Part shown: positions 17,166 to 24,918 of the stretch, piece by piece
Position numbering within the stretch: the first letter of the stretch is position 1
Layout of the letters: each line of letters starts with the position of its first letter
Source of the DNA: Ruania halotolerans
GTDB lineage: Bacteria; Actinomycetota; Actinomycetes; Actinomycetales; Beutenbergiaceae
Reading direction: 5' to 3'
Length of the DNA stretch: 64,000 nucleotides
Assembly (NCBI RefSeq): GCF_021049285.1
Contig: NZ_CP088017.1
Location: 3,235,380 to 3,299,379, forward strand
Program-made: the position numbers and the translations under genes
The notes under the pieces: generated by a model
Told to the model about the DNA's origin: nothing
The model's database searches: none
Seen by the model: the letters and a program-made list of their open reading frames with translations, nothing else

Positions 17166-18161
17166 TCAGCCCTGGGTCAGGCAGGTCTCGACCTCGCTGG
17201 CGACGATCTCGGCAGCCAGCGGACCGGGCTGGAACCACGCCGCAAACTCCTCAGCAACACACACCTGATCCGCCTGCACCGCAGGGACCTGCTCCCACAA
17301 GGGCTGAGCCTGCAGAGCCTCCAGGTCGGCATCGCTATCGGGCACGATATAGACCCAGTCACTGGGGATCTCGGTCAACATCTCCGTTGAGATCACTAGC
17401 CACGGAGCGGCGCCGTCTTCGACAGGTTGGCCGAACGTCGGATCGAGCAGGGTGACGTGCTGCATGCTCTGCAGGACGTTGGAGCTCAGCGTGCTGGTCG
17501 TGTCGTAGAAGCGCACTTCCTCGGATCGTGCCCGCAGCATCGCGATAGTCTCACCAGTGTCGGCACGATGTGCGTCAACCTCGGCGACACGTTCCTCAAA
17601 CGCCGCGATGCGTTGCGCCGCTTCGTCTTCGAGATCGAGCAGCTCACCGAGTTCGGTGATGTGCTCGGTCCATCCGACCGCTACGCCCTGCTCGTCCCGC
17701 CGGTGGTAAGCAACTGTGGGCGCGATGCCCTCGAGAACGCTCAGATTGTCGCTGACGATGTTGTCGATGCCGATGATCAGGTCGGGTTCGAGTGCTGCAA
17801 CTGCCTCAAGGTTCGGCTCCGTGGAGGTTCCCAGGATGGTGAAGTCATCAGGAAGATGCGCACTCACATAGTCCGGGACCTCACTGATTCCGCCCCACAA
17901 GGCGGCACCCACGGGAACAATCCCCAAGGCGATCATGATGTCCAGTCCGGCCGAGTTCATCAGGACCACGCGCTGTGGATCGACCGGAATTTCGGTGGCA
18001 CCCAGCGCATGCTCGACCGTACGCATCTCCTGCTGACCACCGGCCCCGGACGAAGCGCCCGTTCCGCCCCCAGCACAAGCAGACAAGACCAGCGCAACAG
18101 CAACGGTGCCAGCAACGGCAACGGCAGCGACGCGTCGCAGCCGGACAACAGAAACGGACAC
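17166..18161 (-). CDS. siderophore ABC transporter substrate-binding lipoprotein (copy C)
   Basis: FepB/FhuD-like lipoprotein, 331 residues. The signal peptide VAVALVLSAC ends in a lipobox, followed by a Gly/Ser-rich linker. The mature domain shows ATEIPVDPQRVVLMNSAGLD, PNLEAVAALEPDLIIGIDNI and WTEHITELGELLDLEDEA. It is a full-length paralogue of copy D, with the same signal, linker and ends (VCVAEEFAAWF...GPLAAEIVASEV). GTG 18161 is preceded by GAGAGG. It opens the unit C, fusion reductase, two permeases, ATPase, and has its own iron box, 18 bases upstream. Confidence 0.93.
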   Translation of the reverse strand: MSVSVVRLRRVAAVAVAGTVAVALVLSACAGGGTGASSGAGGQQEMRTVEHALGATEIPVDPQRVVLMNSAGLDIMIALGIVPVGAALWGGISEVPDYVSAHLPDDFTILGTSTEPNLEAVAALEPDLIIGIDNIVSDNLSVLEGIAPTVAYHRRDEQGVAVGWTEHITELGELLDLEDEAAQRIAAFEERVAEVDAHRADTGETIAMLRARSEEVRFYDTTSTLSSNVLQSMQHVTLLDPTFGQPVEDGAAPWLVISTEMLTEIPSDWVYIVPDSDADLEALQAQPLWEQVPAVQADQVCVAEEFAAWFQPGPLAAEIVASEVETCLTQG

Positions 18162-18178
18162 AGACCTCTCCCAACACC

Positions 18179-18197
18179 TTTGGATAGGCTCACCTTA
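18179..18197 (-). promoter_or_regulatory. DtxR/IdeR iron box upstream of lipoprotein C
   Basis: Minus strand TAAGGTGAGCCTATCCAAA matches 16 of 19 consensus positions. The 21-base plus-strand block 18179-18199 is repeated exactly at 19224-19244, before lipoprotein D, showing that the promoter was duplicated with the gene. Confidence 0.8.
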
Positions 18198-18220
18198 CCG
18201 AATGTGTGGGCATGCGAGCG

Positions 18221-19207
18221 TCAGTCCGCGGTCAGGCAGACCGCCACCTCGCTGGCGACGATCCCGGCAGCCAGCGGACCGCCCTCGAACCACGCCGCGA
18301 ACTCCTCCGCCACGCATACCTGGCCGGCCTGCACCGCAGGGATCCGATCCCACAACGGCTGAGCCTGCAAGGTCTCCAACTCGGCAGCGCTGTCCGGCAC
18401 AACGTAGATCCAATCGCTGGATATCTCGGGCAGGTTCTCCAGGGCGATCACTGACCATGGAGATCCGCTGTCCGCGACCTCACCGAATGCGGGATCGACG
18501 AGAGTGATGTGCTGCAGGTTCTGGATCACGGAAGAACTCAGCGTGCTGGAGGTGTTGTAGAAGCGCAGTTCATCAGGGCGCGCTCGCAGCACCGCAATGG
18601 TCTCCCCGCTATCGGGAAGTTGTGCATCGATGCTAGCCACACGGTCCTCGAAGTCCTTGATGTTCTGGATGGCCTCGTCCTCGAGGGCGAGCAACTCGCC
18701 GAGCTCGGTGAGCTGCTCGGTCCATCCGGTCCCTCGACCCCGCTCATCAAATCCGTGGTACGCAATAGTAGGAGCGATGCCCTCGAGCGAGTTCAGATTC
18801 TCGCTGACAATGAAGTCGACCCCGATGATCAGGTCGGGTTCGAGTGCGGCGATCGCCTCGAGATTCGGCTCCCTGGGGGTGCCAACAACGGTGAAGTCAT
18901 CAGGAAGCTGGGCACTCACGTAGTCGGGCAACTCACTGAACCCGCCGAACAGCGGGGCCGCCACAGGGGTGACCCCCAGGCCGATCAGGAGGCCAAGCCC
19001 GGCCGACTCCGTCATCACAACCCGTTGCGGATCGGCGGGAATCTCAGCAGTGCCCAGCGCATGCTCGACCGTGCGCGTCTCCGGTTGATCATCGGCCCCG
19101 GACGAAGCATCCGCTCCGCCCCCACCACAAGCAGACAAGACAAGCACAGCGGCAAAGGCGCCGACAACGGAGGCCGGGCCTCGCCGTCGGATAGCAGAAA
19201 CAGACAC
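18221..19207 (-). CDS. siderophore ABC transporter substrate-binding lipoprotein (copy D)
   Basis: A 328-residue FepB-like lipoprotein (signal AAVLVLSAC, then Gly/Ser linker). Landmarks are TAEIPADPQRVVMTESAGLG, PNLEAIAALEPDLIIGVDFI and WTEQLTELGELLALEDEA. It is the tandem paralogue of copy C. GTG 19207 has GGAGGG just upstream. The gene is followed by 59 bases holding the iron box of copy C, so it may be a separate iron-repressed transcript or read through. Divergence from C in the middle of both lobes suggests a shifted ligand range, which would let one channel accept several siderophores. Confidence 0.93.
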   Translation of the reverse strand: MSVSAIRRRGPASVVGAFAAVLVLSACGGGGADASSGADDQPETRTVEHALGTAEIPADPQRVVMTESAGLGLLIGLGVTPVAAPLFGGFSELPDYVSAQLPDDFTVVGTPREPNLEAIAALEPDLIIGVDFIVSENLNSLEGIAPTIAYHGFDERGRGTGWTEQLTELGELLALEDEAIQNIKDFEDRVASIDAQLPDSGETIAVLRARPDELRFYNTSSTLSSSVIQNLQHITLVDPAFGEVADSGSPWSVIALENLPEISSDWIYVVPDSAAELETLQAQPLWDRIPAVQAGQVCVAEEFAAWFEGGPLAAGIVASEVAVCLTAD

Positions 19208-19223
19208 AGAGCCCTCCAGAACA

Positions 19224-19242
19224 TTTGGATAGGCTCACCTTA
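19224..19242 (-). promoter_or_regulatory. DtxR/IdeR iron box upstream of lipoprotein D
   Basis: Identical 19-mer to the box before lipoprotein C (TAAGGTGAGCCTATCCAAA on the minus strand), located 17 bases before the GTG start. It should be occupied by Fe-loaded DtxR/IdeR. Confidence 0.8.
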
Positions 19243-19285
19243 CCTGCGATCGTCGGGCGACCGGAACACGCGTCCGTCACGCGCC

Positions 19286-19936
19286 TCACAAGAGCCGCCG
19301 CACCGCCGCCCACCGGGTCAGCTCATGCCGGGAGGAGAGCTGCAGCTTGCGAAGCACCGCCGAGACGTGCGTTTCTACGGTCTTGATCGAGATGAACAGC
19401 TCTCCGGCTACCTCCCGGTAGGTGTATCCGCGCGCGATCAACCGCATCACTTCCTGTTCACGTGCGGAGAGCCGGTCAAGCTCGTCATCAGTGACGGCCA
19501 CATCGGTGGCCGTAGTGCCGAAGGCGTCCAGCACGAAACCCGCCAGCCGCGGTGAGAACACCGCGTCTCCCCCGGCCACGCGCCGGATGGCATCGGAGAG
19601 ATCGTTCCCGGCGATCGCTTTGGTGACGTACCCGCGAGCGCCGGCGCGGATCACTGAGACGACGTCCTCGGAGGCGTCCGAGACGGATAGTGCGAGGAAG
19701 CGCACGTCCCCGAGCAGATCGGCGCACCCGCTCAGCACTTCCGCACCGCCGCCGCCCTGCCCTCCGGGCAGGTGTACGTCGAGCAGCACGACGTCGGGGC
19801 GTAGCTCCTGGACGGCGGAGATCGCCGTCGGCACGTCGGCAGCCTCACCCACGACCTGGATGTCCTCAGCCAGTTCGCTACGAACCCCTGCTCGGATCAT
19901 CCGGTGGTCGTCCACCAGCACCACACGCAGCGTCAT
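19286..19936 (-). CDS. NarL/LuxR-type response regulator of PspC-linked two-component system
   Basis: A 216-residue response regulator. The receiver domain has the acidic pair in VVLVDDHRMIRAG, the phospho-acceptor Asp in VVLLDVHLPGG (about residue 53) and the conserved Lys in ARGYVTKAIAG. A GluGly-rich insert (GQGGGGAE) follows the acceptor loop and is not usual. The C-terminal LuxR helix-turn-helix is LSAREQEVMRLIARGYTYRE followed by LFISIKTVETHVSAVLRKL. ATG 19936 is preferred, since GGGAG lies four bases upstream; ATG 19939 is too close. It starts ten bases after the stop of the kinase, clearly one transcript. Comparable to LiaR/VraR, which react to envelope stress. Confidence 0.93.
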   Translation of the reverse strand: MTLRVVLVDDHRMIRAGVRSELAEDIQVVGEAADVPTAISAVQELRPDVVLLDVHLPGGQGGGGAEVLSGCADLLGDVRFLALSVSDASEDVVSVIRAGARGYVTKAIAGNDLSDAIRRVAGGDAVFSPRLAGFVLDAFGTTATDVAVTDDELDRLSAREQEVMRLIARGYTYREVAGELFISIKTVETHVSAVLRKLQLSSRHELTRWAAVRRLL

Positions 19937-19945
19937 CATTCTCCC

Positions 19946-21229
19946 TTAGTCCTTCGGTGCGGTATCGGTTGCCAGGTGGGGCATGCGCAGCCGGATCTCC
20001 GTGCCTCGCTCAGCATCACTGCGGATATCCGCGGTGCCGCCGTGCCGCCGCATCCGGCCGAGGATCGAATGCCGTACCCCGTGGCGGTCCTCGTCGATGC
20101 TCTCCGGGTCGAACCCGTCGCCGCGGTCGCGCACGAACACCTCGGTAGCCTCACCGTTCACCTCCACGTAGAGCGAGACGGGCTCCGCCCCGTGCTTGAC
20201 GGCGTTCACGAGCGCTTCCCGCGTGGCAGCAGTGAGCACACCGGTCCCGGCGTCAGGGACGGCGTCTCCCGCCGTCACCACATCGATCGGGACTCCATGC
20301 GAATCCTCCACCTCGGCGGCGGCTTGGCGCACTGCCTGAGCGATGGAGTCGCCCTCATCGGGGCGGTCGGCATAGAGCCAGTCCCGCAGTTCTCGTTCCT
20401 GGCCGCGGGCCATTCGGCGCACGAACACCGGATCGTCCGCTCGTGCGCGGATCAGCGACAGCGTCTGAAGGACCGAGTCATGTAGATGCGCCGCGATGTC
20501 GGCACGCTCGGCTTCCCGCGCTCGGGCCGCCCGTTCAGCGACGAGATCGCGCCACAACCGCAGTCCAAGCGGCGCGAGAACGAATGCGGTGCCTGCGAGG
20601 ATGGCGAGTCCGGCCAGGACCCCGTTCACGACATCGCCGAGCGGCCGCCCGCGCGCCACGAAGATGATCACGCCGATCAGCGCGAGTGTCAGACCGCCGC
20701 CGACGCGCAGCAGCACCGAGGCACGGCGCACCGGCTGCCCGGTTCGGCGCTGCCGCTCGGCCGCTTCGAGCTGGCTCCATGCGAGCGCTGCACCGGCCAC
20801 GAGGACCACCACCGGCAGCAACCACGCCGCTTCGAATCCCGGTTGCACCTGGCTGGCCAGTAGCGCCGCGGCAACCAGCAGCAACGCTGCACCGATCACC
20901 AGGTCTGCCACCGGGGTTGCGGCCGTCGTCGCCCGGAGCCGGGGCACCAGGCGGGTCAACCGAGTCGGGCGCTCCTCCGCCGCCGCCTCTTCCGGATCTC
21001 CCTCCGGGACGGTCAGCACGAACCAGAGGTAGAGCAGCACACCGGCGCCGAGGAGCAGCGTCAGGAGGATGAAGATCCACCTGACGGCGGTCGTGGAGAA
21101 CCCGAGGTGCCTCGCCAGTCCTACGCACACACCGAGCAGGCGCCGCCCGTGGACCGGCCGGCGCAGGGGCACGGCGCCCAGCTGGCGCGGCTGGTGCGCA
21201 CCGGGCTCGGTGGGGGCAAGAGGGGTCAC
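19946..21229 (-). CDS. sensor histidine kinase with N-terminal PspC domain
   Basis: A 427-residue membrane kinase. Residues about 22-75 form a PspC domain (GRRLLGVCVGLARHLGFSTT, then a helix and YLWFVLTVPEGDPEE). More membrane helices follow at about 107-126, 134-150, 176-193 and 203-222. The HisKA_3 segment is ERADIAAHLHDSVLQTLSLI with phospho-acceptor His250, and the ATPase has TREALVNAVKHG (N box), VFVRDRGDGFDPE (G1) and GGTADIRSDAERGTEIRLRMP (G2). It has no extracytoplasmic sensor of size, so it likely senses the membrane itself or the PspC partner, as in LiaS-type intramembrane kinases. The partner PspC protein is transcribed divergently. Confidence 0.92.
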   Translation of the reverse strand: MTPLAPTEPGAHQPRQLGAVPLRRPVHGRRLLGVCVGLARHLGFSTTAVRWIFILLTLLLGAGVLLYLWFVLTVPEGDPEEAAAEERPTRLTRLVPRLRATTAATPVADLVIGAALLLVAAALLASQVQPGFEAAWLLPVVVLVAGAALAWSQLEAAERQRRTGQPVRRASVLLRVGGGLTLALIGVIIFVARGRPLGDVVNGVLAGLAILAGTAFVLAPLGLRLWRDLVAERAARAREAERADIAAHLHDSVLQTLSLIRARADDPVFVRRMARGQERELRDWLYADRPDEGDSIAQAVRQAAAEVEDSHGVPIDVVTAGDAVPDAGTGVLTAATREALVNAVKHGAEPVSLYVEVNGEATEVFVRDRGDGFDPESIDEDRHGVRHSILGRMRRHGGTADIRSDAERGTEIRLRMPHLATDTAPKD

Positions 21230-21386
21230 CAGAGCATCGTGGCACGCGGGTGGCCGTCGCAGGAGGTTCAGGCGGCTGGTTCAGGGAGAGATCAGGGGTG
21301 ATCAGCCACAAAGCAGCCTCGAACTCAGGGCTAGTTCAGGGTCTCCCCCGATACCGCCAGGAGCGCCACGCCGGTTGACTGGAGGC

Positions 21387-23336
21387 ATGAACTCGAACGC
21401 ATCTGATCCGAAGGCTCCAGCGGCCGACGGCTTCTTCGACTCCTTGCGACGCGCAAACCTCCCCCGCACGCAGGACCGCTGGATCGGCGGTGTGGCCGCA
21501 GGGCTCGCGCACCGCCTCGGTATCGACCCGCTCATCGTGCGCGGCGCCTTTCTGCTGATTACCCTGTTCGGCGGCTTCGGTCTGCTTGTCTACGGGGTGG
21601 CGTGGGCGCTGCTACCGGAGCATTCTGACGGCCGCATTCACCTGCAAGAGGCCATCCGTGGCCGGTTCGACGCGGCTCTTGCTGGCGCCCTCCTGCTCAC
21701 TGTGATCGGACTCTCCCGCGCCGGCTTCTGGTGGAGCGGCTGGGGCGCACTGCCGGTGAGCCTCGGGATCATCGCACTGATCGCCCTCGTCGCAGTCATC
21801 GCCCTGGCGATCCAGCGACGCCAGGACGAAGGCTCCATTCCGGGGACGGCGGAGACGGGCCCAGCCGCTCCTGGTGGGTACAGCGGACAGCATGATCCAG
21901 GTGGGCAGTACGGCCCCGGCGGGCATAGCCAGCACTACGGATCCGAGGGGTCCCCGTGGCCCGGCGGTCCCGCTGGTCCCGCAGGTCCCTGGGGTGCCGG
22001 CAGCACCCCGCCCCCAGATCCACCCGCAGGGACAGCGGAGACGACTGTGGCGTTCGCGGCAGGGCCAACAGGCACCATCGTGGCCCCCTCCCACGCGTCG
22101 GGCGAGGAAGCAGCCAACGCTCCTGGCACCACCGGCACCAGCAGCTCCGACGGTCAGGACGAGAGGGAGAACACGGAAACGGCTGCCGTGAACGAGAGCA
22201 AGCCGAGCGAGCCATCCGGACCGAACGAGCCATCCGAGCCGAGCGAGCTGTCCGAACGGGGCGAACGCGACGGATTCGCTGGGCCAAGCGAACCCGTTGA
22301 GCATGGTGCGCCCGCTGGGCCCACTGAACCGATCGACACTCCTGCACCCGAGGAGACCCACGTGCTCCCAGCGACCGCAGCCGCACATGGTGACTGGAGC
22401 CACATGTCAACCACCAGCACCCCGGCCGACCACACCCCGTGGTCCGGCGCTGCATCGAATGCCCCTCCGGTCGATGCCGAACAGCCGCCGACGGTCCCGC
22501 CCCCTGGTCAGCCCCCCGTGCCGCCGTCGGATCACCTGCCAGAGCCGCCGCCAGCACCGGCCCCACCACCGAAGCCCCGCGTCCCCGGACCGGGCGCCAC
22601 CCTGGTGCGGGTGACACTGGGCCTGATCCTCCTCGTCGTCGCGGTTCTGCTCTACGCCGGTTACACCGGATCCGGAACCATGTGGACCCAGCCGTGGTTC
22701 GCCGATCCCGGAACACCGAATACGTGGAGCACACCGGTAGTCGCCCTCGGCGCCGCAGTAGCCCTGTTCGGCCTCGGCGCCGTGATCGCCGGTCTGATGG
22801 GCCGTCGTTCCGGCAGCCTCGGGGTGCTCGGCACTCTCGTGGCCCTGGTGGCCATCCCGTGGGCGATGGTGCACTCGACCGAGGTCGTGCACCGCTTCGA
22901 TTGGAACGACTCCAGCGCCTATGGGGAACAGAGGTGGCAACCCGCCACCGCCGCAGAGGCCACCGAAGGGTACGACCAACTCGCCGGTGGCGTGCTCATC
23001 GTCGACCTCTCCGATCTGGAGGACGTCACGGTCCCGGGCCCGGTGGAGGTCGAGCTGGGCGCGGGAGAACTGACCGTGCTCGTCCCGGAAGGACTACCGA
23101 TCGTTATCGACACCTCCGTGACCGGAGAGGTCGTCACCCGCAACCTCAACGACTGGACCGCTCAGGTCGAAGGCCGCGCGGCCCAGACCATCGACGGCGA
23201 CATCGACTACGGCTTCCGCTTCGGCGGCAACCGAGAAGTCACCATCTCCTCGCCTGAGGCCAACGACGCCACCGTCGAGGCCCTTGAGCTCCACGTCGAT
23301 CTCGGCTTCGGCGAGATCGTGATCGAGGAGAGGTAG
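21387..23336 (+). CDS. PspC-domain membrane protein with LiaF-like C-terminus
   Basis: A 649-residue protein in three parts. Residues about 25-85 are PspC (RWIGGVAAGLAHRLGIDPLI, LITLFGGFGLLVYGVAWALL), followed by two helices. About 150-405 is a disordered Pro/Gly/Ser/Glu region with collagen-like GGPAGPAGPWG and EPSEPSEL repeats. Then come three helices and a C-terminal beta-rich domain, from about residue 525 (LAGGVLIVDLSDLEDVTVPG ... LELHVDLGFGEIVIEER), like the LiaF/YvqF C-terminus. It is divergent from the PspC kinase and is probably its sensor or inhibitor partner in an envelope-stress system. ATG 21387 has GGAGG only one base upstream, an unusual spacing, so the start is less sure. Confidence 0.85.
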   Translation: MNSNASDPKAPAADGFFDSLRRANLPRTQDRWIGGVAAGLAHRLGIDPLIVRGAFLLITLFGGFGLLVYGVAWALLPEHSDGRIHLQEAIRGRFDAALAGALLLTVIGLSRAGFWWSGWGALPVSLGIIALIALVAVIALAIQRRQDEGSIPGTAETGPAAPGGYSGQHDPGGQYGPGGHSQHYGSEGSPWPGGPAGPAGPWGAGSTPPPDPPAGTAETTVAFAAGPTGTIVAPSHASGEEAANAPGTTGTSSSDGQDERENTETAAVNESKPSEPSGPNEPSEPSELSERGERDGFAGPSEPVEHGAPAGPTEPIDTPAPEETHVLPATAAAHGDWSHMSTTSTPADHTPWSGAASNAPPVDAEQPPTVPPPGQPPVPPSDHLPEPPPAPAPPPKPRVPGPGATLVRVTLGLILLVVAVLLYAGYTGSGTMWTQPWFADPGTPNTWSTPVVALGAAVALFGLGAVIAGLMGRRSGSLGVLGTLVALVAIPWAMVHSTEVVHRFDWNDSSAYGEQRWQPATAAEATEGYDQLAGGVLIVDLSDLEDVTVPGPVEVELGAGELTVLVPEGLPIVIDTSVTGEVVTRNLNDWTAQVEGRAAQTIDGDIDYGFRFGGNREVTISSPEANDATVEALELHVDLGFGEIVIEER

Positions 23337-23338
23337 CC

Positions 23339-23665
23339 GTGAGTACGGGAGAGCACACAGAACGTCACCACATCGAGGAGACAGAGACCGCCATGTCCAC
23401 CAGCCCCAGCAGCGTCACGAGTTCCACCAGTCCCGCTCAGACCGTCTCCTACGGCGGAGCATCCGATCCCAGCGCGCAGACTCGGCGCGGACCCCGGATG
23501 CGGTCCGTCGTATGGGGTCTGGTGCTGATCCTGCTCGGCGCCGTGGTGATCGCCGTCGGGCTGGGCGCCCGGCTCGATCCAACCGCCGTCACCATCGGCA
23601 TCCTCGCGATCGCAGGCGCCACGCTGCTGGTCGGCGCACTCATCTCAGCAGCGAAGGGTCGCTAG
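23339..23665 (+). CDS. small two-helix membrane protein of the PspC/LiaF unit
   Basis: A 108-residue protein with a polar Ser/Thr-rich leader and two hydrophobic helices, about 56-75 (VVWGLVLILLGAVVIAVGLG) and 83-103 (TIGILAIAGATLLVGALISA). GTG 23339 begins two bases after the PspC stop and has GAGGAG eight bases upstream; ATG 23393 is an alternative that trims the leader. The second half resembles the helical hairpin found in LiaI/DUF5668-type proteins, a cautious reading. Tight spacing means it is made with the PspC protein and probably works in the same envelope-stress complex. Confidence 0.8.
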   Translation: MSTGEHTERHHIEETETAMSTSPSSVTSSTSPAQTVSYGGASDPSAQTRRGPRMRSVVWGLVLILLGAVVIAVGLGARLDPTAVTIGILAIAGATLLVGALISAAKGR

Positions 23666-24891
23666 CGCCGGTCGCCCATCTCCGATCCGGTCGAGCCCGG
23701 GAGGCCCATCGCCTCCCGGGCTCGTGCGTACACGGCATCGGCGCGCCCGATCACCTCCGCCCACGACATCGGCGGCGCCTCGGCGCCATTGTGCGCGTGG
23801 ATCTGCGCGAGGAGATCAGCGTCCTCGGCCAGTCGCACCAATGCCTCGGTCGCCGCATCGTCACCGTCAACGAGCAGCCCGTCGCGCTCATGCTGCACGA
23901 ACTCACTCAACCCGGTGCCCCGCTGGCCCACGATGGCGAGTCCGGCAGCCCGCGCTTCCAGGGCCGCGATACCGAACGCCTCCAACATCGCCGGTGCCAC
24001 GAACACATCCTGGTCCCGGTACAACGTCGGCAGGGTCGGGCGGGGCACTCGTCCGAGCACACTGACCACATCCTCCAGGCCGGCGGCGACCACCTCAGTG
24101 CGCACCGCGTGCTCGGCAGGTCCGCCCCCTGCGATGGTGAGCCTGATCCGGGGCCTGCCGGCGTCGTCGCGGCCGAGCCGCTCGTGAGCCCGCGCCACGG
24201 TCCGTACGAGCGGCACGGCTCGCTTGCGAGGAGCGAGCCGCTGGGTGGCAACCACGCGCAAAGGGCCGGTGCGCGCGGGCCCTGCCCCCGGTCCCGACGG
24301 CGTCCGGTCGCCTCGGGCCGCGACCGCCCGCCACGGCCTCAGGTCCAGTCCGTTCGGCATCACGCTCACGTCAGTACGGCCCAATGCCTCCGCCACCCGC
24401 TCGGCGGCCACCGCGCTCACCGCGCTGGGTGCGAATGGGGTGGATCGCCAGCCGGTGACCCGGGCACCGATCGCGACCGCCTGTTCCACACCGTCGAGCA
24501 TGCAGTGCCACGTGATCGCCAACGGAAGGCCCATCTCGCGAGCCGCGCGGGCGCCGTCGTGGGCGAACGGCGAGACCACTCCGGCATGCACGTGCACCAC
24601 ATCGGGCTCGAGCAGCTGCAGCGCCCGGCGGATCAGAGCCCGCCCACGGGGATGCACTGGCAGCCCGAACGTCACCGGGGAGGCAAGCCGGTGCAGCCGT
24701 ACCCCGGAGAGTTGGGTGATCGTCTGCCGGTATCTGCCGAGTTCGCCTCCGGTTCCGGCGTCGGCCGCTGTGGCCGTGAGCACGTGCACCGAATGGCCCT
24801 GACTCACCTGATGCGCGGCGAGGTCCTCCACCTGACTCTCGATGCCACCCACGCGCGGGGCGTAGCAGTCGGAGACGTGAACGATACGGAT
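23662..24891 (-). CDS. GT4-type glycosyltransferase with apparent ATC start
   Basis: Retaining glycosyltransferase of the GT-B fold, 409 residues. Homology needs the first strand IRIVHVSDCYAPRVGGIESQ, the usual MRIvhvsD..P..GG..., which the frame encodes but without an ATG, GTG or TTG in front. The codon at 24891-24889 is ATC, six bases after AAAGGGGG; the first GTG, 24852, lies inside the Gly-Gly loop and would remove strand one. Other landmarks are DVVHVHAGVVSP, SVMPNGLDLRPW, VVATQRLAPRKRAVPLVRT and EAFGIAALEARAAGLAIVG (the E-x7-E nucleotide-sugar motif). It starts 27 bases after guaA. Likely product: a mannosyl- or glucosyl-transferase for envelope glycolipids, but donor and acceptor are unknown. 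Confidence 0.85.
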   Translation of the reverse strand: MRIVHVSDCYAPRVGGIESQVEDLAAHQVSQGHSVHVLTATAADAGTGGELGRYRQTITQLSGVRLHRLASPVTFGLPVHPRGRALIRRALQLLEPDVVHVHAGVVSPFAHDGARAAREMGLPLAITWHCMLDGVEQAVAIGARVTGWRSTPFAPSAVSAVAAERVAEALGRTDVSVMPNGLDLRPWRAVAARGDRTPSGPGAGPARTGPLRVVATQRLAPRKRAVPLVRTVARAHERLGRDDAGRPRIRLTIAGGGPAEHAVRTEVVAAGLEDVVSVLGRVPRPTLPTLYRDQDVFVAPAMLEAFGIAALEARAAGLAIVGQRGTGLSEFVQHERDGLLVDGDDAATEALVRLAEDADLLAQIHAHNGAEAPPMSWAEVIGRADAVYARAREAMGLPGSTGSEMGDRR

Positions 24892-24918
24892 GATGCGCCC
24901 CCTTTCAGCTCGGTGTGC

